Below, one piece after another: positions 41,063 through 52,859 of a stretch of DNA of 64,000 bases. Every line of letters starts with the position of its first letter. Positions within the stretch are counted from its first letter, which is position 1. This DNA comes from Isochrysis galbana. Taxonomy: Eukaryota > Haptophyta > Isochrysidales > Isochrysidaceae. The notes below the pieces were generated by a model, which was not told where the DNA came from, did not search any database, and saw only the letters and a list, made by a program, of their open reading frames with translations. The position numbers and the translations under genes are program-made. Location of the stretch: NCBI GenBank assembly GCA_018136815.1, contig CM030934.1, forward strand, positions 5,479,318 through 5,543,317, read 5' to 3'.

Positions 41063-42790
41063 CTAGATGGCATTGATCCCGATTTTTGTTTCGTGCTCTT
41101 CAATGGAGCGGAACAGCTCCTTGAAATTTCCCTTCCCAAAGCCGCCACATCCAGGCCTCTGTTCCACTTTGGCTTTGGTTTCGGGGTCACGATCGCAGCC
41201 AACGCGCTGTTTCAATGAGCATGGCGGAAGAGGCAATAGAGGTGAGAGGCACTGGGTACGACGTGTGGATGAGGGGCGAACAGGTATCGGTGCAATGCGT
41301 AGGTATGCATGCAAGTAGGTGGGTGCGTTTTAGCGAGGAGGCGTCGGTCTCGCCAACCACAGCATCCCGCCGGCGAGTAAGTAAGGGTGAGAGACAAGCA
41401 GCCATCGATGCATCGTGCGGGCATGCAGCGCGCGGATGCGTGCGTCTCAGCGAAGCAGTCGATAGGGAGCCAATGGCAGCTTCGTGATGAGCAATACGGC
41501 GCGCCGAGTGGGATTATAGCGAGGGGAGGGCGCTCCAGGCAAAGTCACACCTGAATAATCTCTAGGAAGAGCGTCGCGCGGTCGCCGATTGGCTTGGTAA
41601 AGATCTGAAGTAGTACACCCTCACGATCGCGATCGGCCAGAATGCCCAGCTCAGAGCATACTGCCACTTGTTCTTCACTCAGCACGTCCTCACCGAGCCG
41701 TTGGCGCAACGTGGCATAGTACTCATCACGTGGGCGCTCCATGAGCTCGAAGCCGCCGCGCGCGTCGCGCATCGCGCGTACCGTCGAGAAGATATCCGAC
41801 GTCTTAAGCGCCACGTGCTGCACGCCTGAGGCAGCAAGTGGAAATCTGTGTGAGCGCCCAGGACGAGCGATAGGGCTCATAGCGGCTGCTCCAAGCACAC
41901 TCACCGGGGCCACGGTGTTGCTCGAGGTATGTCTGAATTTGCGACTTCCGCTTTCCTCCGGTTGTCGGCTCGTTGACGGGAAGAAGCACGGCCTCGTTGT
42001 CCGAGGCGAGCACGACCGAGTTAAGCCCAGAGTCGACCGTTCCAACATCTTCCGCCGTGAACTCAGCAAACTCGTGGAAGCCTGTGATTGACTGGAGGTA
42101 TGTCTGCGCTGCGCTCATGTTTGCCACGTTGCCCACCACGTGATCAAACCGCTCCAAGCCAAAGGTGGGCGGGATAGGCTCGTCCTGCCGACCGACGCGC
42201 CTGTAGCCCGGAAGGAAGGCGAGCGAGTGCTCTTCTATTGCACGTCCAGACACCATTCTGAGCACACAGTCCGAGCCCGGGTACATTTGCACCTCGGCGA
42301 TGACACAGTCTCCTGCGGCCGAAGTTCGCGGCGCTGCCTTGGCGATGGCCCCCTGAGCGACGGCAATGCTGAAGGCGCGCGCGGCGTCGGCCACGTGTAT
42401 GCCCACAGCGTAGACAGACATGCCGTGCCTTTCGACAAACGCCACCATCTCGTTTGGGCTGAGGTTCGGGTTGGGAAGCGCCTGCTCTGCCTCTGCCTGA
42501 GCGAGCGACTCCGTGCGATGCTCTGTCTGTGCGGACGGAGTGTGGGTGTACGGCGCGGTGAAGGCGAAGAGGCATCGTCCGCTGCGGACCACGCGCGATG
42601 CGTACGTGTGGTTCCCCGTGCCCATGTCTGAGCGCGCCCACTCTGCAGCTCCAAGCGCGGCCGCGAGCCTCCCTGCGGCAGAGGAGGCGTCGGAGCAGAG
42701 CAGCTCGATGTGGTGGAAGGAGAGGACGGGGAAGCGGTCGGAGATGGGTGGAGAGCCGTCAGACAGCTCGGCGTGCGCGAGATTGGGCAT
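41063..42790 (-). CDS. HPD: 4-hydroxyphenylpyruvate dioxygenase
   Basis: Start ATG 42790; exons 42790-41905, 41825-41551 and 41158-41063; introns of 79 and 392 nt; 418 aa in frame. It converts 4-hydroxyphenylpyruvate to homogentisate, the branch point of tyrosine breakdown and of tocopherol and plastoquinone synthesis. The N-terminal vicinal-oxygen-chelate domain begins FHHIELLCSDA. The Fe(II) ligands are visible: His in ERFDHVVGNV, His in GPGVQHVALKTSD (across intron 1) and Glu in LFLEIIQ. The C-terminal gate helix is RPGCGGFGKGNFKELFRSIE in exon 3. Length is close to plant enzymes. No clear plastid leader is seen, so cytosolic action is likely. It is head to head with HGD, which uses its product. 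Confidence 0.95.
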
Positions 42791-44541
42791 TTGGGGGAGA
42801 GGAGGAAGCTAGAGGAAGTTGGAGGGGGGGAGGGGGGGAGGGGGGGAGGGAGGAGGGAATCCGTCCAATCCCTCTCTCTCTCTCTCTCATTCTCTCTCTC
42901 TTCCTCATTCATCCGGCTGTTCTCTTCTCCTTTTAGTCAACCCTCGCGTCTCCTGTCCGTCCTCGTCAGCATCTCGTTGCCCTCTTAGCTTGTGAAGGAA
43001 ACACGTTTTCTTTAAAGCGTGGAGAGGGGGGGAAGGGGCTCTCAGAGGAGGAGGGGAGAGAGGAGGAGGAGGGCGCCAAGAAGGAAGAGGAAGAGGGCCC
43101 GAGAGAGGGATGAGCAGCGGGAGAAACGTGGAGGAATGGCCTCTCCCCCCCTCTCTCTCTCTCCCTCTCGTCTCTCCCTCCTCTCGTCTCCCTCTCTCTC
43201 CCTCTAGTCTCTCCTCCCCCCCCCCCCCCCCCTCTCTCTTGTATTCTCTTCTCTCTCCTCACCCTCTCTCTCCCTTCTTCCTTCCCCCCTTGGCTCTCCT
43301 TTCCCTCCGTCCAGTTCGTCAGCCGCGCGTGCGGCGTCGCCGTGCGCGGTCGACGAGCCCCCCGCCCCCGCCCCGCCCCGCCCCGCCCCGCCCCGCCCCG
43401 CCTCTCTCTCTCTCCCTCCCCCCCCCCCCCCCCTTCTCGCGGCGTCCCATGAGAGGGCCAACGGCGGGCGGAGCCTCCGGCGGCCTGGGCGGCGGCGAGG
43501 GGGGGAAGGGGGGGCGGCGGCGGAGCAACGGCTCCTCCGCTCCGAGCGGCCGGATGGATGGGACGAGGCATCCCCACGCGCGCGCACGCCGGCCACCACA
43601 AACGACAAGGGCAAGGGATCCGCGGCAACGTGGCGGGTGAAGGTTGTTGTTGGGTGTGGGAGTTGGGTGGTCGGATGGTGGACGGTCTCGGCCAGACTCA
43701 CAATCGCAATACTCACAATCGCAATCGCAATCAAGAAGGGAGCAGCGAGAATCGAGACTGAGCACAATGTGCAATGGACGGCGAAGAATCGCGGTCACTA
43801 TCATCACACCATCACACACCTTCATTTTCCTTGCTAGTGTCTGCTCTTTCCGGTCCCGGTGTACTTTATGTGACGAGTATTGCAACGCAGTTTCGTTCTC
43901 CTCTAGTCTACAACTGTTTGGTTTTCCGCAGGTGGCTGCTCGCGGACGGCGGACAGCTAGAGCTCGCTGCTAGCTGCACGCTGCACGTTCCTTTATATTC
44001 ACACTCATCATTCATTTGTTCATGGCTAGCGACTATGCATGTGTGAAGGAGTAGCGCCTATTTACCGTCTGAATGTCTGAATACAGCGAGACGGGAAGAA
44101 GAAGGCGAGGTCAGAGAGGGAGAACGAAAATAGCTCTGAGTATTCCTAGGAGTACATGAGACTCTCAGGCGGGGAGAGAAGAAGAGAAGAACCGAGCAGC
44201 GACCGAGAGCGAGCGAGAGAGGAGGGGACGAGCAGCTGGTGACGAGACGTGATGAAAAGAAAGGGGAGAAGAGAGAAGAAAGGGAGGGAAGTATCTTGAA
44301 CAAGGCGTGACCAGCGCCCCTTGCTCGCTGGCCGCTCTCGCCCTCACACCCGGCCGGCCGCCCTTTCTACCCGTCTCTCTTCCCCCCCCCCCCACCCCCC
44401 ACCCCCCACCCACCCACCCACCCACCCACGCGTTTGCGGTCGTGGCAGCGCCCACGTCTGTAGGAGAGCAAGCCTCCTCCTCCCTCCCCTCCCCTCCCCC
44501 CCCCCCCCCCGGGCCCCATCAGAGCACGAGTCAGAGCCCCG
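42791..44541. promoter_or_regulatory. Intergenic region between divergent HPPD and HGD genes
   Basis: A 1.75-kb stretch with no supported gene. It includes CT-rich tracts (43139-43295), a CCCCG pentamer array (about 43365-43402), C-runs, and a GA-rich to CCCA-rich stretch before the HGD start. It must contain both 5' regions and may act as a shared promoter; no specific box can be named. Confidence 0.4.
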
Positions 44542-45897
44542 ATGGCCGAGTCGGAGCTCTCTGGATTCGGCAGCCACCTGCTGAGTGAAGCCGTCGCAGG
44601 CGCCGTCCCTCGAACACAGAACTCACCCCAGGTCGCGCCGTACGGGCTATATGCGGAGCAGCTCTCGGGCACCGCCTTTACGTGCCCGCGTGCAACCAAC
44701 CAGCGCTCGTGGCTCTACCGCATTGCGCCATCCGTCGGCAATGGTCCCTCGCATCCGGTAAGCACCCGCATGCAGGCCGACTTCACAGGTGATGCCGCGC
44801 GGACAGACCCTGATCCGAGGCGCTGGCGGCCGCTGCCGCTTCCGGCCGCTGATGAGTCGGTCCATTTTGTCCAGGGACTCGTCACCATGTGTGGCGCAGG
44901 CAGCCCTGCCTCTAAAGATGGTGTCGCAATCCACATGTATGCGCTAAATGCACCGATGGTCGACAGCGCTTTCAACAATTCAGATGGAGACTTCCTAATC
45001 GTACCCCAGTGGGGCGACCTCGCCATAACCACGGAGTTTGGTAAGATGACGCTTGCGCCGCGCGAAGTCTGCGTGATCCCACGCAACGTGCGCTTCGCAG
45101 TCAGCCCAGCTGGGGGTCCAAGCGAAGCTCGGCATGGTTGCCGTGGTTACGTGCTCGAGGTGTTTGGCGGCCACTTCCGCCTCCCCGACCTTGGCCCCAT
45201 CGGCGCCAATGGCCTCGCTGAGCCGCGGGACTTCCTGCACCCGCGCGCGTGGTACGAAGATCGCGCATGCGCCTTCACGCTCTACACAAAATTGCTAGGC
45301 GAGCTCTTCGAAGCGAGCCGCTCGCACTCGGTGTTCGACGTTGTGGGCTGGCATGGCAACTATGTGCCGTACAAGTACTGCCTCGATCGCTTTCACCCGG
45401 TGAACAGTGTGCGTGTAGACCACCCTGATCCGTCCATCTTCACTGTGTTGACCGTGCCGACCAACGAGCCCGGCGTCGCTGCTGCCGACTTTGTCATCTT
45501 CCCGCCGCGCATAATGTGCGCGGAGCACACCTTCCGCCCGCCATACTTCCACCGTAACTGCATGTCCGAATTCATGGGGCTCATTGATGGCAGCTATGAC
45601 GCCAAGAAAGGCGGCAAGGGCGGCTTCGAGCCCGGCGGTGCCTCCTTGCATGGCGTGGGCACGCCCCATGGTCCCGACGTGGCATCCTTCGAGGCGGCAA
45701 CCAAGGCGGACACCACCGTTGCAGTTAAGTTTGACGGCGGCATGGCCTTCATGTTTGAGACGTCCGCAATCCTTCGTCTCACGCACCATGCGACCAATCC
45801 GACGTCGGGGTGCCAACCAGATCGAGAGTATGCCGAGTGCTGGGACGGGCTTCCGCGCCTCTTCTCGCGCGCTCTTGTTGAATCGAAAAATACGTGA
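44542..45897 (+). CDS. HGD: Homogentisate 1,2-dioxygenase
   Basis: Intronless 451-aa ORF from ATG 44542. It opens the aromatic ring of homogentisate to 4-maleylacetoacetate in tyrosine catabolism. Typical HGD segments are LSGFGSHLLSEAVAGAVP and PYGLYAEQLSGTAFTCPR at the N-terminus, NNSDGDFLIVPQWGDLAITT in the first cupin half, and the active site PPYFHRNCMSEFMGLIDGSY, whose His and Glu are Fe ligands, with the third ligand His in GVGTPHGPD. Length matches human and fungal enzymes (about 445 aa), so the gene appears complete. No targeting signal, so cytosolic. Its substrate is the product of the adjacent divergent HPPD gene. Confidence 0.96.
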   Translation: MAESELSGFGSHLLSEAVAGAVPRTQNSPQVAPYGLYAEQLSGTAFTCPRATNQRSWLYRIAPSVGNGPSHPVSTRMQADFTGDAARTDPDPRRWRPLPLPAADESVHFVQGLVTMCGAGSPASKDGVAIHMYALNAPMVDSAFNNSDGDFLIVPQWGDLAITTEFGKMTLAPREVCVIPRNVRFAVSPAGGPSEARHGCRGYVLEVFGGHFRLPDLGPIGANGLAEPRDFLHPRAWYEDRACAFTLYTKLLGELFEASRSHSVFDVVGWHGNYVPYKYCLDRFHPVNSVRVDHPDPSIFTVLTVPTNEPGVAAADFVIFPPRIMCAEHTFRPPYFHRNCMSEFMGLIDGSYDAKKGGKGGFEPGGASLHGVGTPHGPDVASFEAATKADTTVAVKFDGGMAFMFETSAILRLTHHATNPTSGCQPDREYAECWDGLPRLFSRALVESKNT

Positions 45898-46601
45898 TTG
45901 AGCGAGCGCACGAGTGTCGGTTACACATTTTCACTACCCCTCGCCGCATGGAGCTCGCTACCGACAGAAGTCCGTCGAGGATCGAGACTCTGTCGTTCTC
46001 TTCTACAACGTTCCCGTCGCCGTCCTTCGGCGAGTCGTTGAGGGTATTGGGAGCAAGGTATGGAGTGGCGCACTATAGGAAACCACGAGCGGTAGTTTGC
46101 TTCTCGGCAGGAGGCTACTTGCACAACGCAACAGCAAAATATGATGCATGCTGGGACTGGCGATGTATGACATGATGATGCATGGATGATGTAGAGGATA
46201 ATGGACAACAGGGGATGTATGCAACCCCCCCCCCCCCCTCCCCAGCGAACGCGGTGAGGGGAGGAGGCTGACCAAAATAGCAAAGAGCAAAGTCGTTTGA
46301 GCACGAGGAACCAAAAAAACCCTATTGTTATAGCTTTAGCGATGGAGCACGGAAAAACGATGATCAAATTTTTAGCGATGGAGCACGCGCCGATGGCTCC
46401 CCTCTCCCGCAACCCCCATACAGCCACGACGCGCAGGCCCAAGCCGCCGGAGCCGCCAAGCGTTGCGCAGGCCGCTGCCCTCGCCGACCGCGACATCGAT
46501 ATGCTCCTATGCCCCAGCCTCCCTCGCCCGTCCAACCCTCGCAGAGGCTCGAGGCTGAGAACATGCAAAGTCCTTGTCGCATCCGCGATCGACCTCCATG
46601 T

Positions 46602-46980
46602 AAAAAAAATATCTGAAGTTTCTGGGCTACACACCTAATAGTCGCTCGGTACTTGTTACCGTTCCGCCGCCAACGCATCCGCGATCGGCTCTGTACTTTT
46701 ATAATGACTGACCGACCGGCTGACCCGCCCTCTTTCGCATGAGAACACCCCTTCCCGCCGCGTTTCCTCTTGGCTGTCTCGCCTGCTTTGCACGTTTGTC
46801 TCGCCTTGCACAATGCCGTATCGCTTGAGTCCCTCCTTGCTGCTGCCTGGCGTTGGTCCCGTTCGCTTCCCTCTCCCCCGCGCTAGCCCTCGTCCTCGTT
46901 GTAGGTGTTCCCCGCTAAGGGGGCTTTCCCCAGCGCAGGGTCAGGGGCTACTCTCGTTCATCAGCGTTTTCATTTAATAC
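46602..46980 (-). repeat. LINE 3'-end copy
   Basis: 'aaaaaaaatatctgaag' then 'ttctgggctacacacctaat' corresponds to the 3' end next to the intact LINE (31610-31650), in the same orientation. Up to the endonuclease fragment the sequence is diverged and only loosely alignable. Confidence 0.55.
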
Positions 46981-46989
46981 TACACGATT

Positions 46990-47336
46990 CCCTCCTTATC
47001 TTCTACTCATTCTTCGAGCGTAATTGTTGATTCGTTGTCGGATGGTCCGTCGCATCGTTTGTCGTTTGCCTTTGCCCTTTGCCATGCTATCATATCGACC
47101 TAGCGGCCAGGGTGTATATACGGTCTATTTTGTTGTGGATAGTGTTGTTTAATCTAGTGAAGCCCCCTTCCCCTTCCTTGCGGCCATTTGTTAGCATGTA
47201 GGCGTCGATGAAGCCGAGTTCTTGCCTCTCTCTCTTGCGCATCGCGTCGCGGAATTTGGCTCCTCCTACGCTGCCGTAGGTGGCATCGTCTTGGTGCGTT
47301 CTAGTGTCGCGCAGGGTGCCTTCAACGCAGTTGCAC
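46990..47336 (-). pseudogene. Diverged LINE endonuclease fragment
   Basis: Minus-strand translation of 47336-47099 is open for about 78 codons: NCVEGTLRDTRTHQDDATYG, FRDAMRKRERQELGFIDAYM, GEGGFTRLNNTIHNKIDRIY. It aligns with NCVENTETDTRKQ, GLIDAYKLVNG, GGFTRLSGTVHTRIDRIY of the intact LINE at roughly 45% identity by eye. After a frameshift the alignment continues weakly (GPSDNESTIT versus GASDHLPIIG). Together with the 3' end at 46602 this is an old, internally deleted relative from another subfamily. Confidence 0.8.
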
Positions 47337-48047
47337 CTTCAAGAATGTTTTTATCCACTATTGGCACAGCGCTTACATAGCGCATGCAATCAGGCAAAAT
47401 ATACACAGAGTTTGCACCTATCAAGTATCAGTATCAAGAAAAGCATGCAGCATGCTACAACCGTCTAAAGACGGACGGGTAAAAGGTACGATGAGCTTTT
47501 GTGCTGCGACCACAACAAGAATAAGTTGTGCGGTTGCTCGGCTCATCGCCTTCCTTGCACCGCGACGACACCGCTCATATTGCCAAGGTGGCAAGCTGAA
47601 TACCCATTCAGGTAGTGGCGAGCGCGCAATGCGCTGCCATCAACGAGAGCGATGAGTGCGGTGCAAGACGAGAAGTGTAGCAATGTTGGGCAAAGCATCA
47701 AAATTGCTTGCTGAACGGATTTAGAGATGACTCAGATTGTCCAAATGCACGTGGCGTGCGACCTATACCGCGACTTTCTGCCCGACGACCGCACGGTTGC
47801 TGTGTGGTCTTGGAAGCTTGGATAGGGGTGCGGCGTCATCCGGTATGTTCCGGTATTCGACAGGGCAAGCACTCGTTCAAATCTCACCTTTGAGCGGTCC
47901 ATTTGCTCAAATTAAAAACGGTGCTCCTTTACAAGAGGGAGAAGGAACCGCTCTTCCCGGAACGTAGATTGCATGCTCGGGCGACTTCTATGCTCCCAAC
48001 AATGAGGCTCAGTCACACCATCTTGAGAGGCGGGCAAACAGGCAGGT

Positions 48048-49124
48048 TCAGCGCGCTCGCTGGGGGACCTCTCGCCCAGTCTTGCTCACACGGACGCTCC
48101 ATGTCCGCGCCGACGCGTCTTTGCGGATACCATCGAGGCTCAGTGTCTCCCCCTTCCTAGATGCATCAAGCCCATTCCAGAAGATTGCACATGCGTCGAG
48201 CATCTCGTTGGCTGCGGCTACAAACTTGTCCTCGTCTTCAATTAGCCCTTCGGCGACGGCCTCCTCCAGCTCGTCCATAGTGTGAGCCGCATGCTGCGCC
48301 TCTAGCATCTGATGAAAGCGCCAGAAGCCCATCGGGTACTTCTTCTGCCCATCGGGCAGCTTGGCGTTGAGCTTCTGGAAACCTTCGACGAGCTCATCCC
48401 AGAAGCCAGCGTTGGCCCAATGTTCAATCGCAAACGAGGCGCCAATGGAGATGGAGGGATCATCTGCGCCGTAGATGTCGAACAGCGCATCGCAAAAATG
48501 CAACGTCGCCGGTGAGCCATGCCGGCGTTTGCCGAGCTGATCGAAAGAGAGACCGAGAGATTCGCCCACGTCGCACAGCCATTCAAAATGAGCAGCGCGA
48601 TGAGTGTAAGTGCCGCCCTCGATGGAGCCCTCGAGTGAGACGAAGTCGGGATTCATTTCGTTGCCGGCGGGTGCCGTGTCGGACTTTTTTCGCTTCGGCT
48701 TGAAGGCAACGCCAATCTCGTTGGCAAGAATCTCCTTGCCCTCACGTGCCCCCTAATCGCGCGGCGGGCGGCAGCCGTGCGTCATGGCGCTATTCGAATG
48801 TGCATTGGGTGAGTGCCCTGTGCTCGCCAGAGCATGTGCAGTGGGAGAGGGGTACGTAGCTCGATATACCTCGATTGTGGGCGAGTTGATAATCTTGTTG
48901 AGCTGTGCGAGGAGGAAGAGATTGGAGAAGACGGAGAACTGCACGACGAGCTCCCTCAGCTGCGCCTCGCTTGCCTCTCCCTCTGCAAACCAGGCAGTGT
49001 AAGAGTTGTGCTGCACGATCGGGTGGGTGGAGACGGTGGAGAGGGCCCTCTTTGCAATGGGGGAAGGGAGGGAGAGCGCGCCGGCGGTGGCGAAGAGAGG
49101 TGTGAGTGCGGTGAGGAGGCGCAT
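48048..49124 (-). CDS. Heme-oxygenase-fold / TenA-like protein with N-terminal leader
   Basis: Two exons, 49124-48870 and 48752-48048 (intron 117 nt, GTATAT...TTAG), giving 319 aa. Residues 1-18 (MRLLTALTPLFATAGALS) look like a signal peptide, followed by LPSPIAKRALSTVS, a transit-like stretch. The body has HPIVQHNSYTAWFAEGEASE, VVQFSVFSNLFLLAQLNKII, GKEILANEIGVAFKPKRKK and THRAAHFEWLCDVGESLGLS. To my memory this resembles uncharacterised cyanobacterial and algal all-helical proteins of the heme-oxygenase-like fold. His/Glu residues suitable for iron binding occur (THRAAHFEW, FAIEHW, FHQMLEAQHA), but the reaction is unknown. A plastid location is inferred from the leader. Confidence 0.6.
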
Positions 49125-49396
49125 GGTTGGAAGGGAGGGAGGGGGAAGGAGAGAGGGAGAGGGAAGCGGAGAAGGAAGAAGAGAGGGATGGGAGGGAGGA
49201 GATATGTTTGTGTGTTGGGGGGGGGAAGAGGGGAAAGGGGGAGGGGGTGGAGTGTGATGAGACGGGGAGAAGAGAGAGGCGGAGGAGGCCGAGGGGCAGT
49301 TAGTGGACGGATGGGAGAAGGGGTAGGGAGTAGATGTGTAGTGGTTTCACAAGGCTGACGAAGTCGAGGAGGCGAGACGCGAGCCGCGAGACGGGG

Positions 49397-49399
<3 letters not shown>

Positions 49400-49490
<91 letters not shown>
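49400..49490. repeat. (GA)n microsatellite
   Basis: About 90 bp of pure GA with one GG interruption near the end. It creates long Arg-Glu or Leu-Ser frames that are not genes. Confidence 0.97.
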
Positions 49491-50073
49491 AGTCAGTACT
49501 CACCCTCTAGCAACGCGAGAGGGGGAGAGGGAAGGAGGGGGAGAGAGCGGGGGGGGGGGGAGGGGAGAGTTCTGTATCAAAGTGTTGTGCTCGATCCGTC
49601 TCTATGGCCCGTCCTCCTCGGCCCCAAAACCGTAAAAAGAAACCTCCTTTTAGCCTCTCCGTCTGCCGTTTGCTCCTTTGTCCTCTCTCACACTCACACA
49701 GCTTTCTCCCGTCTTCTCGTATCTCCCTCTCTTCCTCTCTCTCCGTCCGTCCAGCATGTGCTGCGCCTTTCTCTCTTCTCTTCTCCCTCCTCGGCCTACT
49801 CTCTCTCCGTCTTCATCACGAAGGAATCCTGCATACCTCCGAGAACGGAGAGAAATGGCAGTGTCAGTGGAGGGGGAAAACGCAAATCTTGAAGCAAACA
49901 ATGAAGGATACCTTCAGAATTCACAATTCGAAGTTTGAGGAAAAGCTCAAGAAACACGTTTTTCTCAAGATTTCAAATCCTGAAAAGTGAAAGCTGAAGG
50001 GAGTGGAGAAGTGGGGTCCCGGAGCCTCGCGCCCTCGCGAGGAGAGGGCGGGGCGGGGGCACGCTCGGCCGCC

Positions 50074-51915
50074 ATGGCGACACCGCCGGAGAAGACCTCA
50101 GGCCGCAAGGTGGCGTACAGCCTGTCGAGTGGGAGCATGCCGTCGCGAAGGTCGGCCCGTATCAACCGATCCGTCGACGAGCATGAGCCCATCTCTCCAC
50201 GGTTGGGCGTCTCCCGTGCCCGCGGTGGCAAAACGGCTGTGCGTCGCCAACTCGAGAACGTCCTCGAGGAGCCGCAGCCCGAGGCGAACGAGGCTGAGGC
50301 AAAGGCGGCGGAAAGGGCAGCCAAGGCGGCAAAAAGGCGGGAGGAGAACAAAGAGGCGGCTGATGGTAGCGATGATGATGTGCTGGAGAGGGCCTACCGC
50401 TACGAGGTGAATGAGTGCAATGAGATGTTGCGTAAACGATGTGCCCCCACATACGAATGCAACGGTGCGCGTGGTGTAGAGGTTCGCGCGTGCCCGCTGC
50501 CGCAAGGAGGGCGCATGCAGCACACTCCACACCAAGCTCGACTCCAAGCGGGCTGTCACACCACACCTCACGCAAGCGCAAAGGCTGTGGCAGCACTGCT
50601 TGTGCCACACGCATGCGCAGGCAGCCGAACGGTGGGCAACGAACGAGGCGGCATTACCGAGAGCGACGGCGACAAGTGCAAGCATGGGGGTACCAAGAGC
50701 GGAGAAGGAGGTGATCCATGTATTGGAGCCCAAGTCCCACGGCCAAGTCCATGTGCACATGTACCACAAGCACCACCGGATGGCGTCGATTTGACATCCC
50801 CACCAGCACCAGGCAACGCAACGGGAAAGGAGAAGATGTCGTCCGCGAAGAAGGTGCCCAAAAACCCTGAAACATTGCTCATCGTCGTCGAGACGGCAAA
50901 GCTCCATTCGTACGAAAAGATCCATTTCCGCGGAAAGCGAGTGCCGAAGACCCATGGCAAGAAGGGCGAGGCCATGGATAACATTCGGGCCGCTCTCAAC
51001 ACAGACCCATTGTTTCAGGTGTGCTCGTTGTTGTGTGTTATGCTCTCTCCCTCTCTCCCTTCCCCTCAAAAAAGCCCACCACCTTGTTTGCAGAACCGTG
51101 TGCCCACTGCTCAAACACTTGACCATTGGATCGACGAAGCCGTAGAAAAGCGCATCACAGAGGCTTGGCCAGGCTTCAGCTTCGAGCACACTGGTGACGG
51201 CGATGACCCGGAGACGCACGTACCTGCGGTGGCTGCAGATGATCCTCTCACAATGCACCTCGACCTCTACATCGTGGATGGCATCCTAGCTTGTCGCGAT
51301 GGCAAGAGATCTGAGGAGAGCACCCGGCGCGACGAGGACATCGCAAGGGATTTGGAGGAGGAGATGATGAACGGCGGCACAACGAGCGCCGGGTCACAGT
51401 ACAATCGTGCGGGGCGAAAGCGGAAGCAAGTGCAGCGTGCCAGCCATGCCGACGCCGACGAAGATGAAGACTTCGATACGTGCTTTGGGGAGCCTTTGGA
51501 CGTTGACAACGAAGACGCGGCTAGCATAGCTTCGAAGCTTTCGACCTCAGGTAAGTTGAAGAAGAAGGACAGGGACGAGCGCTTCACGGAGGCCTTGTCT
51601 GGACTGGTAGCCGACTCGGCACAGCTTGCGGAAGCTGAGAAGGCACGGTACGAGGTGGAGCGTCATCGGCAAGTAGCAGAACAATCTCGCAACGAGGCAG
51701 AGAAGGAGCGCATCGCCTACGAGCGCGAGAAGCTGAAGCACGACGAGCGCATGCAACAGCAACAACTCGACGTCCAACGACAGCAAGCGGATGCCATGAA
51801 AGAAATGCTCAAGGAATCTCAACAACAAGCACGCGCCTCGCAAGAGTCGAACATGAAATTCATGGAAAGTGTTTTAGCTATGCAAATGAAAATGATGGAG
51901 AAACTTGCCAAGTAA
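50074..51915 (+). CDS. Harbinger-associated DNA-binding (Myb/SANT-like) ORF with C-terminal coiled coil
   Basis: ATG 50074 (gccATGg). The frame runs to 51915; a 75-nt intron at 51019-51093 (CAG|GTGTGC...GCAG) is likely, giving about 588 aa. Basic N-terminus (SSGSMPSRRSARINRSVD), an Ala/Glu/Lys coil, a Cys/His-rich stretch of uncertain frame (about residues 125-250), then a helical region KTHGKKGEAMDNIRAALNTD joined to NRVPTAQTLDHWIDEAVEKR, reminiscent of a trihelix/SANT fold. The last 110 residues are a long coiled coil (EAEKERIAYEREKLKHDERM, Gln-rich, then Met-rich to MMEKLAK). PIF/Harbinger elements carry such a second protein to help the transposase enter the nucleus and bind DNA. It converges on the DDE transposase at 54.2-55.4 kb. 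A truncated copy lies at 37.2-37.7 kb. Confidence 0.6.
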   Translation: MATPPEKTSGRKVAYSLSSGSMPSRRSARINRSVDEHEPISPRLGVSRARGGKTAVRRQLENVLEEPQPEANEAEAKAAERAAKAAKRREENKEAADGSDDDVLERAYRYEVNECNEMLRKRCAPTYECNGARGVEVRACPLPQGGRMQHTPHQARLQAGCHTTPHASAKAVAALLVPHACAGSRTVGNERGGITESDGDKCKHGGTKSGEGGDPCIGAQVPRPSPCAHVPQAPPDGVDLTSPPAPGNATGKEKMSSAKKVPKNPETLLIVVETAKLHSYEKIHFRGKRVPKTHGKKGEAMDNIRAALNTDPLFQVCSLLCVMLSPSLPSPQKSPPPCLQNRVPTAQTLDHWIDEAVEKRITEAWPGFSFEHTGDGDDPETHVPAVAADDPLTMHLDLYIVDGILACRDGKRSEESTRRDEDIARDLEEEMMNGGTTSAGSQYNRAGRKRKQVQRASHADADEDEDFDTCFGEPLDVDNEDAASIASKLSTSGKLKKKDRDERFTEALSGLVADSAQLAEAEKARYEVERHRQVAEQSRNEAEKERIAYEREKLKHDERMQQQQLDVQRQQADAMKEMLKESQQQARASQESNMKFMESVLAMQMKMMEKLAK

Positions 51916-52046
51916 CTAACGGCCACCGCCGCTGCTGACGAAGTGGTTTTCGTGTCGGGTTCCTTGCTCCGTAGTACGTCGCCTTACATTTATTTATACG
52001 TTGGAAGTCCGCACGTGCTTCGTGCGAGGCGCACGCAGCACACTCA

Positions 52047-52840
<794 letters not shown>

Positions 52841-52859
52841 GGGAAAAGAGTCTGGGGAG

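Larger units (their letters stand above)
45898..48047. other. Intergenic region with LINE remnants
   Basis: No host gene. Holds a 17-bp direct repeat 'tttagcgatggagcacg' at about 46333 and 46370, a LINE 3' end at 46602, and a diverged LINE endonuclease fragment (46990-47336). The segment 47340-48047 shows nothing recognisable. Confidence 0.55.

Noticed and set aside
40667-41218. A 183-codon plus-strand frame
   Set aside because: Its well-patterned end is antisense to HPPD exon 3, which is confirmed by the conserved GCGGFGKGNF segment.
42140-42631. Plus- and minus-strand frames within HPPD
   Set aside because: Shadows of the HPPD first exon in other frames.
50098-51258. A 386-codon minus-strand frame
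   Set aside because: Antisense shadow of the Harbinger partner ORF; no start context or domain, and the plus strand carries a coiled coil and a plausible intron.
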